Assembly (NCBI RefSeq): GCF_003312915.1
Contig: NZ_CP030261.1
Span: 3,658,001 to 3,722,000, forward strand
Reading direction: 5' to 3'
DNA length: 64,000 bases
Source of the DNA: Flavobacterium fluviale
GTDB lineage: Bacteria > Bacteroidota > Bacteroidia > Flavobacteriales > Flavobacteriaceae
Shown here: positions 34,951 to 42,924 of the stretch, in pieces
How the letters are laid out: every line of letters starts with the position of its first letter
Numbering within the stretch: the stretch's first letter is position 1
The notes under the pieces: model-generated
What the model saw: only the letters and a program-made list of their open reading frames with translations
What the model was told of the DNA's origin: nothing
Databases searched by the model: none
Position numbers and translations under genes: made by a program

Positions 34951-35334
34951 ATGTACGAAAGAAAAACAATACCAAACTTAAACTGCGGACTTGACCTGAT
35001 TGGTGAAGTGTTATATGGTAAGTGGAAGATCCGACTGCTGTGGTTTATTAATGAAGGCCACAAGAGACCGAGTGAATTACAGCGTAAGATCCCAGATGCC
35101 TCTCGCAGGGTTTTGAATGTCCAACTGAATGAATTAGAAGAACATGAACTCGTTGTTCGGAAAATATATCCTGTTGTTCCTCCTAAGGTGGAATACAGCC
35201 TAACCGAATTCGGCCAAAGCCTGATTCCTGTAATAGGTGCATTAGGCCAATGGGGAGATCAAAACCAAGAAAAACTCAGAAAATTAATTATCAAAAGATT
35301 TCCAGCTGCTGAGACTGAAGAAAACAAAAACTAA
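34951..35334 (+). CDS. HxlR-family winged-helix regulator
   Basis: The 127-residue regulator (ATG at 34951; a longer in-frame start at 34804 runs through the divergent gene's promoter) has the HxlR winged helix: IGEVLYGKWKIRLLWFINEG, RPSELQRKIPDASRRVLNVQLNELEEHELVVRKIY, then PKVEYSLTEFGQSL. HxlR proteins control divergent oxidoreductase genes in response to aldehydes or oxidative stress. The gene at 35339 follows 4 bases after its stop. Confidence 0.9.
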   Translation: MYERKTIPNLNCGLDLIGEVLYGKWKIRLLWFINEGHKRPSELQRKIPDASRRVLNVQLNELEEHELVVRKIYPVVPPKVEYSLTEFGQSLIPVIGALGQWGDQNQEKLRKLIIKRFPAAETEENKN

Positions 35335-35338
35335 AAAA

Positions 35339-36259
35339 ATGAAAAAAAGCAGATTAATTATCTATACTTATGTATATATCTTCTTGTCGGCAATAATTAC
35401 TAATGCACAGCAAATCCAAGATCCAAAACTGAGCGAATTGACAATGCGTACTCAGACTTCGCCCGAAAGTATTTTCAAAAAGTTTCAGGACGCAGGAATG
35501 AATCCTGTAGATCATAAATTAACCAACATAGAAAAACAGAAACTAAACAATGCATTTTCTATACTTCCTCCTTTGCATCAAAAAATTCTAAAAAAGCATC
35601 TTCACAGTATTAGTTTTATGGACAATATGCCGAATACTGCCCTAACTTCGCCCGTTGAAACTGCTGATTCGATAAAAATGTTTAATATAACTTTTCGGGC
35701 TGAAATTCTAAACCAGACTATATCTGAATGGACAGCATGGAAAGAAAATACCTGCTATACAAAATCAGACAGCGATACCTACAAAGTTCTCATAGAAGCG
35801 GGTAACCTAGATGCCATTATATATGTACTGCTGCATGAAGCAACTCACGTTGTAGATGCTGTTTTAAACCTGACACCTCATCTGGATGAAAAAGAGAATT
35901 GGACTGGATCAACAACATTTACACAAAATGTGTGGGATAAATTCAATAAATCTGCTGAGAAAATTACTAGTCCTTTACTGGAGACTATTCTTTATAGAAG
36001 TGGAAAACCTATTGCTGTATCATCTGCGCCAGCTGTATATAAAGCACTTCAGCAAACACCCTTTGTTTCGTTATACAGTACAGCTTCTTGGTTTGAAGAT
36101 CTCGCAGAAGCACTAACTATTTATCATTTGACAGAGAAAATGAAACAGCCCTATAAAGTTATCGTTCTAGAAAATGGAATTCCTGCTTTTGTATATGAGC
36201 CAAAAAAAAATAAACAGGTTAAAAAAAGACAGAAGCAGCTTGAGATATTCTATCAATAA
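35339..36259 (+). CDS. Secreted putative zinc-metallopeptidase (HExxH protein)
   Basis: The 306-residue protein has a signal peptide (about residues 1-23, ending ITNAQ). The central helix LLHEATHVVDAV has His166, Glu167, His170, the HExxH zinc motif, with Asp173 three residues on. A later conserved-looking segment ASWFEDLAEALTIYHL (about 249-264) offers acidic residues that could be the third ligand. The family was not recognised. The C-terminus is Lys/Gln-rich. It follows the HxlR gene immediately and may share its transcript. Confidence 0.55.
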   Translation: MKKSRLIIYTYVYIFLSAIITNAQQIQDPKLSELTMRTQTSPESIFKKFQDAGMNPVDHKLTNIEKQKLNNAFSILPPLHQKILKKHLHSISFMDNMPNTALTSPVETADSIKMFNITFRAEILNQTISEWTAWKENTCYTKSDSDTYKVLIEAGNLDAIIYVLLHEATHVVDAVLNLTPHLDEKENWTGSTTFTQNVWDKFNKSAEKITSPLLETILYRSGKPIAVSSAPAVYKALQQTPFVSLYSTASWFEDLAEALTIYHLTEKMKQPYKVIVLENGIPAFVYEPKKNKQVKKRQKQLEIFYQ

Positions 36260-36448
36260 AATCTCAAAACAGAGAATCATAAATCCATTAAACGATGCAA
36301 GGACAGCTAATATCTTTTAAATAAGGCAATCGCACTACACTCTAAATTAAAGTTTTCTTAAACCTTACTCCTTCGCAGAATATTTTTACTAACTTAAATC
36401 AATGTTTATCAAACAAATAAGCATTGTACAATTTAAATAGTAAAAAAA

Positions 36449-37432
36449 ATGGAAGATATCACAATACAAGAAAACAGTCTTAAAGGAAAAAATGTAGTTA
36501 TAACTGGAGCAAGCAGCGGTGTCGGCAGAGCGGCTGCAGAAGCTTTTGCGAAAGAAGGATGTAATATTATTGCAGTTGCCAGAGGACAGAAAGGCATAAA
36601 TGAAATTGTAGCATTTTGCCGTGAGTTGAATGTTTTGTCTATTGGTGTCATTGCTGATATGTCAATAGCTGAAGATGTGGAGAAAGTCGCAGAGAAAGCT
36701 TTGGAAATCGGCGGCAAAATTGATATATGGGTAAATAATGCCGGGGTAATGGCAAGCGGAAAATTTGAAGAAATTCCTTTAGAAATTCATCAGCAGGTCC
36801 TTAAAACCAATTTATTTGGATATATGTATGGCGCTTATAATGCTGTCAAAATTTTTAAGAAGCAGAACGAAGGAATCTTAATTAACAACATTTCGATTGG
36901 AGGTTACATGCCAGCTCCCTACAGTGCAGTGTATTCTGCTTCAAAACATGGAATTAGGGGAATGATGGAATGTCTGCAGGGCGAAATTTCCAACCGCAGG
37001 AATATCCATATCTGTAATATGTATCCGCAGTTACAAAATTCTACTGGGAACCTGCATTCAGCCAAATATTCTGGTTTCGATATGAAAATTCCGTTTATTG
37101 CATCTGATCCGCGTGAAACCGCTGCGGGAATGGTAGAGCTCGCAAAACATCCTAAAAAAGATTTATTTCCAGATTTCCGCGCGGCTGCACTAACAAACAT
37201 TTACAGATTATTTCCAAAAACAGTTATTAATACAGCATCTGCAGCCGTTCGTTTTAAAATGAAACATAACGACGCGAAGGAAGATAATCCTGGAAATGTT
37301 CTGACAAACTCAAAAGAACCACTTCGAGTGTACGGAAAAATTCCATCAAAAACATCCAATAGTTTAGGTATAGCTTTCCTAGCAGGATTGGGAGTCAGCG
37401 CTGCTCTAATGCTGATGACTAGAAAGCTTTAG
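36449..37432 (+). CDS. SDR oxidoreductase with C-terminal membrane helix
   Basis: The 327-residue protein has the SDR nucleotide motif TGASSGVGRAAAE near residue 22, NNAGV (~98), a catalytic Ser in INNISIGG, and YSASKHG (Y-x-x-x-K, ~158). The first 250 residues are a classical SDR. The last 20 (SLGIAFLAGLGVSAALMLM) form a membrane helix, so the enzyme is probably anchored with the domain in the cytosol. The substrate is unknown. The upstream 190 bases show no clear promoter. Confidence 0.85.
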   Translation: MEDITIQENSLKGKNVVITGASSGVGRAAAEAFAKEGCNIIAVARGQKGINEIVAFCRELNVLSIGVIADMSIAEDVEKVAEKALEIGGKIDIWVNNAGVMASGKFEEIPLEIHQQVLKTNLFGYMYGAYNAVKIFKKQNEGILINNISIGGYMPAPYSAVYSASKHGIRGMMECLQGEISNRRNIHICNMYPQLQNSTGNLHSAKYSGFDMKIPFIASDPRETAAGMVELAKHPKKDLFPDFRAAALTNIYRLFPKTVINTASAAVRFKMKHNDAKEDNPGNVLTNSKEPLRVYGKIPSKTSNSLGIAFLAGLGVSAALMLMTRKL

Positions 37433-37601
37433 AAACTTATATCAATACAAGAAGAGGTTAATTTTTCAGCCTTTCTCGATATAATTCACAACGCCGTCAA
37501 CTACTTAGAACACTTCTCTTTAAAAATATAACTCATTGTAAATCATTACAATCCTGTAAAAAATGTATTTTATAATATAACAAGATTGTTTTCACTGATA
37601 G

Positions 37602-37609
37602 TAACTTTG
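37602..37609 (+). promoter_or_regulatory. -7 box of the DUF3606 gene cluster
   Basis: TAACTTTG matches TAnnTTTG and lies 24 bases before the ATG at 37634. The expected -33 position reads AACA, not TTTG. Confidence 0.45.
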
Positions 37610-37633
37610 GATAAACTAAAAAATTTAAAAATC

Positions 37634-37813
37634 ATGGATGATCAATCAAACATAGGAAGAGAAAATGATTCGCACATTGATATAAGTGAATCAAAAGATG
37701 TGCAATACTGGTCTGAAAAACTTAATGTGCCAGAGGAAGTATTAAAAAATGCTGTACGAGCAGCAGGCACTAGTGTGGAAGACTTTATGGAGCATCTCGA
37801 ACAAAACAGATAA
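37634..37813 (+). CDS. DUF3606 domain protein
   Basis: The 59-residue protein (ATG at 37634) fits DUF3606: ISESKDVQYWSEKLNVPEEVLKNAVRAAGTSVEDFMEHL, where the Y-W motif and the AVRAAGTSVEDF helix are characteristic. DUF3606 proteins are small helical proteins of unknown function often found among stress genes. It begins a run of four small genes with 4 bases to the next ATG. Confidence 0.78.
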   Translation: MDDQSNIGRENDSHIDISESKDVQYWSEKLNVPEEVLKNAVRAAGTSVEDFMEHLEQNR

Positions 37814-37817
37814 CATT

Positions 37818-38021
37818 ATGCCTTGGTATAATGGGGACTATCCTCCGTCTTATAAAAATCAGCCCGCTGTAGTAAGAGAAAAAGCAGTAGAAATAGCCAA
37901 TGCTCTACTACAAGATGGTGCAGAAGAAAGCGCTGCAATTGCTACGGGACTTAAACAAGCTCGGGAGCTTTTGGAAAATCATAAAGAAAAAACTGAAAAA
38001 CCAGAGAATCATGGAAAATAA
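37818..38021 (+). CDS. YdaT-like small protein
   Basis: The 67-residue protein starts MPWYNGDYPPSYKNQPAVVREKA, then IANALLQDGAEESAAIATGLKQARELLE. The MPW.k.DYP.S.kN opening and the ALL..G..E..A...G...AR helix match Bacillus YdaT-type stress proteins found widely in soil bacteria. The gene overlaps the next by 11 bases. Confidence 0.72.
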   Translation: MPWYNGDYPPSYKNQPAVVREKAVEIANALLQDGAEESAAIATGLKQARELLENHKEKTEKPENHGK

Positions 38022-38229
38022 CAAGTATAAAGATGCGGACAGCAATGACGAAAATCAAAGTATGCCGAGCACTTCAAGAAGTTCCAAAAAGTCTTCTGGA
38101 GAAAGCGCATGCGAAACAGTTCATTTAAAAGAAGGTCCATGGGATGATACTAAAAATGATAAGCATCAAAACCCAGAAGGAAAAAGCATTGCAGAAGCAA
38201 CCGATCCTTCAAAGCTGTCTCAATTGTAA
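38011..38229 (+). CDS. Hypothetical 72-residue hydrophilic protein
   Basis: Starting at the ATG at 38011 the product is rich in Lys, Asp, Ser and Asn with no hydrophobic core, so it is probably disordered. A segment KEGPWDDTKNDKHQNPEGKSIAEATDP may be a conserved part. It is translationally coupled to the YdaT-like gene through an 11-base overlap, which supports it as a real member of this small operon. Confidence 0.6.
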   Translation: MENNKYKDADSNDENQSMPSTSRSSKKSSGESACETVHLKEGPWDDTKNDKHQNPEGKSIAEATDPSKLSQL

Positions 38230-38262
38230 AATTATATCACAAATCAATTAAAGTAAAAAATT

Positions 38263-38517
38263 ATGTCTAGAGAAAATTATGATAACTACGATCAGGACGA
38301 ACGTACTTATCACGCAGCCGATGATTCCATAAATTCTGAACTTATGGAGAAAAAAGACCCAGCGGTCAACCAGCATGAAAACGATTCAAGAGGAATTCAC
38401 AGCGATCGGTCTGAAGAAGAAAAAACCAGCCGCCATGAAGATGATTTTGATAACGATGCCAACAGAAGAACTCTTGATGAGGAAAAAGCTGTTGAAGATG
38501 AAGATGATGAGGACTAA
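38263..38517 (+). CDS. Small acidic, disordered protein
   Basis: The 84-residue product is strongly acidic (runs such as AVEDEDDED at the end) and contains no hydrophobic segment. It ends the small-gene run, 33 bases after the previous stop. Another acidic protein of similar size lies at 60155-60400. A strong hairpin terminator follows. Function unknown. Confidence 0.6.
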   Translation: MSRENYDNYDQDERTYHAADDSINSELMEKKDPAVNQHENDSRGIHSDRSEEEKTSRHEDDFDNDANRRTLDEEKAVEDEDDED

Positions 38518-38559
38518 GTCCAAACACTTTAAAAAAGAAAAATTATAATCAAGAAAAAG

Positions 38560-38612
38560 TCTTGAAGAGCATTTTTAATCAAACGATAAAAAATGCTCTT
38601 CAAGATTTTATT
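38560..38612 (+). terminator. Strong terminator after the small-gene run
   Basis: A perfect 17-bp stem (38560-38576 with 38589-38605, centred on CTTGAAGAGCATTTTT) with a 12-base loop is followed by T-rich sequence. Confidence 0.85.
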
Positions 38613-38712
38613 TTTACATCAGATTTCTTTTAAATAGTAACAATTAGCTCCTATTATTCTGCCAGTCTTAAAGTGCCCCTTCAGTACTTTATTACAGCTT
38701 AAATTATTTACC

Positions 38713-38720
38713 TAAATTTG
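38713..38720 (+). promoter_or_regulatory. -7 box upstream of the helicase gene
   Basis: TAAATTTG matches TAnnTTTG and lies 66 bases before the ATG. The -33 position is not TTTG. Confidence 0.35.
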
Positions 38721-38786
38721 TTCATTGAGTTCTTTGGTTTACACAATAAGAACAAATAAGTCCATCAAAAAAATACTGCTTGAAAA

Positions 38787-41132
38787 ATGAATGACCCTAT
38801 TCTAGAAAACCTTAATCCCAGCCAGCTGCAGGCCGTAAAAACTACGGAAGGCTATGTTCGTGTAATTGCCGGCGCAGGATCTGGAAAAACGAAGGCACTA
38901 ACTTCAAGATTTGCTTATATCGTAGACAGACTGGGCATTAATTCCTCTAACATACTGTGCGTGACTTTTACCAATAAAGCAGCACAGGAAATGAAGAAAC
39001 GCGTTAAAGCGCTTATTGGCGACACCTATGATGTGAGTTTTATTACGACCTATCACGGTTTCTGCGTGAGATTCTTACGCGAGGAAATCAACAAAATACA
39101 TTATCCTAAAAATTTTATCATTCTGGATGCCGAAGATCAGAAAAGCATATTAAGAGATGTTTTTACCGAACTTCAGATCAACTCTAAACATTTGACTTTC
39201 AAACAAGTCCTGCGTTTTATATCCAAACAGAAAAGTTCTTCCAATTACCTTTCCTATATACTGGAAAATAAAAGTTTTGAACCCGACGAGAGCGACTCTT
39301 TATCAAGCCGTGTTTTCCAAGTATACCTTGACAAACAAAAGCGTAATTATGCCCTTGATTTTGATGACCTGATTCATTTTACGGCTTTTATCTTGGACCA
39401 TAATCCAGATGTGCTTTTAAAGTGGCAGGAGAACCTCCACTACATTCAAGTTGACGAAGCGCAGGACAGCTCCGAAAGCCAGTTTCATCTTGTCGAAATC
39501 CTTTCGCGAGTTCATCAAAATTTATTTTTGGTTGGAGACCCCGATCAAACTATTTATGAATGGCGTGGTGCTAAACCGGAGTATCTGGTGGAATTTGATA
39601 CCATCTTTCCCGATACACAGACCATCATCATGAACCGCAATTACCGCTCTACTCCTAACATTTTAAAAGTTGGGAATCATATCATTAAAAACAATACTGT
39701 AAGGGTCGACAAGGATATGATTACCGATAAACCCGAAGGTTTTGAAGTAGTGCATTTTCATGGAAAAAATGATTATGAAGAAAGTCTTTGGATAGCATCT
39801 GAAATCAAAGAAATTCTAAAATCAGAAGATGCGGCTTATTCAGACATTACAATACTTTACCGTTCTAATCATCTTTCTAGAAATATTGAGCAGGCACTTA
39901 TTAAAGAAAATATTCCCTACACTATTTTTGGCGGTATCCGATTCTTTGAAAGAAAAGAAATTAAAGATGTGCTCTCGATGCTGCGGCTAATCGTACAGGG
40001 TGATAATTTCTCCTTTTTACGTATGCACAATCAGCCGACGCGTGGTCTTGGCAAAAAATTCTTAGAAAGGCTCATCTATATTGCCCAAGAACAGAATCTC
40101 TCGCTCCTGCAGGCACTGGAAAAAAATATAGATGATAAAGAACTCGCTAAAAAAGGCGCATTAGATTTCATCAAATTAATCACTGAATTAAAGCAAGATG
40201 CTGCAGCTAAATCCATATCAGATTTGGTAAAAATTATCTTGGATAAAAGCGGACTTTCTGAACTCTACAGAAAAGACGGCGACGAAGATAGACTCGAAAA
40301 TATCAAAGAACTTGTCAATTCGATGTTACTGCTGGAAAAAGAAAATAATGCTCCTGTGAATATTATGGAATACCTGCAGGAAATTGCCTTGTACACGGAT
40401 TTGGATGCCGATAGTGAAAAGCAGGATAAAGTACGCCTGATGACTATTCATATCTCTAAAGGTCTTGAATTTCCTTATGTTTTTCTCTGTGGTTTTACCG
40501 AAGGTGTGCTCCCAAGTGCTCTTTCGATTAAAGAAAGAAGAAAACGTGCTATCGAGGAAGAAAGAAGACTAATGTATGTGGCAGTGACAAGAGCCGAGAA
40601 AAGATTTTATATGACCGATTCTGAAGGCTTTAATTTCACTACCGGCCTCAACAAATATCCTTCAAGATTTCTCTTTGAAATTAGTGAGGAATTTTATGTG
40701 AGGAAAGGAAAACTGTCTCCTGAAATTATTGCAAATAGTAAAACAATGATTACTCAATCTTCTGGAGATAACAGCCTTAGATTTCAGGAAGGTGATATGG
40801 TAATGCATCCTGTATGGAACAAAGGAAAAATCAAATCTGTTGAAGCAGAGAAAAATCAATACATCGTTGAGTTTTTTGAAATAGGAAAAGAAAAAACAAT
40901 AGATTTTAGTTTTAAACATCTAACTAAAGCCGAAGATACTAATTTGGATAATGAAGCTGATTTAACTGCGCATGATCTTCAGAAACAGCTTGAAAGTGTA
41001 CCAAATCCTTTTGAACAAGAAGAAGATATTACGAATAAAAATCTACTTGAAGATCCCCAAAAAAATATTGACCAAAGTGCCAATGACAACGGCGGATCAG
41101 ATGAAAAAAAATGGTGGAAACCTTGGAATTAG
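38787..41132 (+). CDS. UvrD/Rep/PcrA-type ATP-dependent DNA helicase
   Basis: The 781-residue superfamily 1A helicase has Q-motif LNPSQLQAVKT, Walker A AGAGSGKT (residues 28-35), motif Ia FTNKAAQEMK, Walker B VDEAQDSSESQF, motif III GDPDQTIYEWRGA, motif IV RNYRST, motif V IHISKGLEFPYVF and motif VI LMYVAVTRAEKRF. A C-terminal beta domain (about 690-730, GDMVMHPVWNKGKIKSVE) resembles the DUF3553-like tail of PcrA relatives that binds RNA polymerase. The last 45 residues are acidic. It unwinds DNA 3' to 5' during repair. Probably a second or accessory UvrD copy. Confidence 0.93.
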   Translation: MNDPILENLNPSQLQAVKTTEGYVRVIAGAGSGKTKALTSRFAYIVDRLGINSSNILCVTFTNKAAQEMKKRVKALIGDTYDVSFITTYHGFCVRFLREEINKIHYPKNFIILDAEDQKSILRDVFTELQINSKHLTFKQVLRFISKQKSSSNYLSYILENKSFEPDESDSLSSRVFQVYLDKQKRNYALDFDDLIHFTAFILDHNPDVLLKWQENLHYIQVDEAQDSSESQFHLVEILSRVHQNLFLVGDPDQTIYEWRGAKPEYLVEFDTIFPDTQTIIMNRNYRSTPNILKVGNHIIKNNTVRVDKDMITDKPEGFEVVHFHGKNDYEESLWIASEIKEILKSEDAAYSDITILYRSNHLSRNIEQALIKENIPYTIFGGIRFFERKEIKDVLSMLRLIVQGDNFSFLRMHNQPTRGLGKKFLERLIYIAQEQNLSLLQALEKNIDDKELAKKGALDFIKLITELKQDAAAKSISDLVKIILDKSGLSELYRKDGDEDRLENIKELVNSMLLLEKENNAPVNIMEYLQEIALYTDLDADSEKQDKVRLMTIHISKGLEFPYVFLCGFTEGVLPSALSIKERRKRAIEEERRLMYVAVTRAEKRFYMTDSEGFNFTTGLNKYPSRFLFEISEEFYVRKGKLSPEIIANSKTMITQSSGDNSLRFQEGDMVMHPVWNKGKIKSVEAEKNQYIVEFFEIGKEKTIDFSFKHLTKAEDTNLDNEADLTAHDLQKQLESVPNPFEQEEDITNKNLLEDPQKNIDQSANDNGGSDEKKWWKPWN

Positions 41133-41241
41133 CATGGAATGGTTTTAAACCCAAAATTCAGTAACTCCTGAATTCCGCATGTAAATTAACGGTAACTTAA
41201 AACCTAACATTCTACAATTGTGTAAGATACAAATATAATCC

Positions 41242-41276
41242 TGTAACTAAAGCGTGCAGTAACAGAAGTAAATTTG
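41242..41276 (+). promoter_or_regulatory. Probable promoter of the Rieske oxidoreductase gene
   Basis: TGTAA (41242-41246), 22 bases, TAAATTTG (41269-41276). The second box matches TAnnTTTG. The ATG follows 58 bases on. Confidence 0.45.
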
Positions 41277-41334
41277 ACTGGCAGATTTACAGAATTTATC
41301 TGTTCCGTCAATCAATGATCTAAAGAATTACATT

Positions 41335-42915
41335 ATGAAAAATGCAGCTGAAAAACTAAATGAAGGAAGTATTACCTCAGGTGAAAATGTTTCCTTCTGG
41401 ATTGATACTACTGAAATTGCTTCTTTTAAAACGCCCGACAGAGACATTCATACTGAAGTACTGATTATTGGAGGCGGAATAGCCGGACTCACAACAGCTT
41501 ACAATCTGTTGAAAGCAGGTAAAAAAGTGGTGTTGGTGGAAGACGGCTTTATAGGCAGCGGAGAAACTGGCCGTACAACTGCACATCTTACCAGTGCGCT
41601 CGATGATCGCTATTATTTTTTGGAAGATACATTTGGTAAAGAAGCTGCAAAACTGGCTGCAGAAAGTCATACTGCCGCTATTGCAGAAATTGAGAAAAAT
41701 GTCACAGACTTAAATATTGACTGTTCTTTTAAAAGAGTAAACGGCTATCTTTTCCTGCATCCAACCGATAAAGAAAAAAATCTAGAAAAGGAATTTGAGG
41801 CCGCGCAAAATGCCGGTCTTAATATTGGTCTTTTAAAAAGTACTCCTGCAATAAGTAATGGTGAACAAACTCCTTGTCTCGCTTTTTACAATCAGGCACA
41901 ATTTCATATACTCCATTATCTTAATGGACTGGCTCAAGCCATCACAGCTTTAGGAGGAGAGATTTACATCGAGGCACATGCTGAAAAAATCAGTAAAAAT
42001 GGCGCTATTGTCAATAATTATAATTTTACGGCAGAAAGTATTGTGGTAGCTACCAACTCCCCTATTAATGATCTGGTAACCATGCATACCAAACAGGCAG
42101 CTTACAGAAGTTATGTGATTGCTGGAAAAATTCCAAAAGGAAGCCTTCCGTACGCTCTTTGGTGGGACACTGGTGATGCTGAATCTAAATGGCCTTCGCA
42201 GCCCTACCATTACGTACGAGTTGAAAACTTCGATGACAATTACGATCTGCTGATTTCTGGAGGCGAAGATCATAAAACAGGTCAGGCAGATGAAGAAGGT
42301 ATTTCCGAATTTACACGATATGAAAAACTGGAACAATGGACAAGAAGCTATTTTCCACTATTTGAAGAAACTATTTATAAATGGTCGGGTCAGGTCATGG
42401 AGCCAGTGGATTCGCTCGGTTTTATGGGCCTAAATCCAGGAGATGAAAATATTTATATCATTACCGGCGATTCTGGAAACGGAATGACACACGCCACTAT
42501 AGGAGCTCGTATAATTTGTGATGCTATTACTGGTAATAAAAACAAATGGGAAGATTTGTACAGTCCGTCCCGAATCACAGTCAAAACAGGTTTTGATTTT
42601 GCCAAAGAAGCAGTTAATACCGCTGCTCAATATCTCGACTGGGTGTCGGCGTCTGATTTAGAAAATACAGCAGAATTACAAGCAGGTCAAGGAGGCATAA
42701 TGACTTCGAATCTCAAAAAAGTTGCCGTATATCGCGATTTCGACAATACTCTTCGAGCATTTTCAGCCGTTTGTCCGCATTTAGGCTGTATTGTTCAGTG
42801 GAACAATGATGAAAAATCTTTTGACTGCCCGTGCCACGGATCAAGATTTGCAGCTGATGGAACTGTTATAAACGGACCTGCAGATTCAGATCTAAAGCCG
42901 CTGCCTATTAAATGA
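41335..42915 (+). CDS. FAD-dependent oxidoreductase with C-terminal Rieske domain
   Basis: The 526-residue protein begins with a short linker, then a Rossmann motif (LIIGGGIAGLTTAYNLLKAG, near residue 45) and a DAO-type FAD fold to about 400, including a second motif ITGDSGNGMTHATIGA. Residues about 440-526 form a Rieske [2Fe-2S] domain with both ligand pairs: CPHLGC and CPCHGS. This domain order is common in soil Bacteroidota and Bacilli and is usually annotated as a Rieske-containing FAD oxidoreductase of unknown substrate. It converges on the MscS gene with 9 bases between. Confidence 0.9.
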   Translation: MKNAAEKLNEGSITSGENVSFWIDTTEIASFKTPDRDIHTEVLIIGGGIAGLTTAYNLLKAGKKVVLVEDGFIGSGETGRTTAHLTSALDDRYYFLEDTFGKEAAKLAAESHTAAIAEIEKNVTDLNIDCSFKRVNGYLFLHPTDKEKNLEKEFEAAQNAGLNIGLLKSTPAISNGEQTPCLAFYNQAQFHILHYLNGLAQAITALGGEIYIEAHAEKISKNGAIVNNYNFTAESIVVATNSPINDLVTMHTKQAAYRSYVIAGKIPKGSLPYALWWDTGDAESKWPSQPYHYVRVENFDDNYDLLISGGEDHKTGQADEEGISEFTRYEKLEQWTRSYFPLFEETIYKWSGQVMEPVDSLGFMGLNPGDENIYIITGDSGNGMTHATIGARIICDAITGNKNKWEDLYSPSRITVKTGFDFAKEAVNTAAQYLDWVSASDLENTAELQAGQGGIMTSNLKKVAVYRDFDNTLRAFSAVCPHLGCIVQWNNDEKSFDCPCHGSRFAADGTVINGPADSDLKPLPIK

Positions 42916-42924
42916 TTTTCTAAA

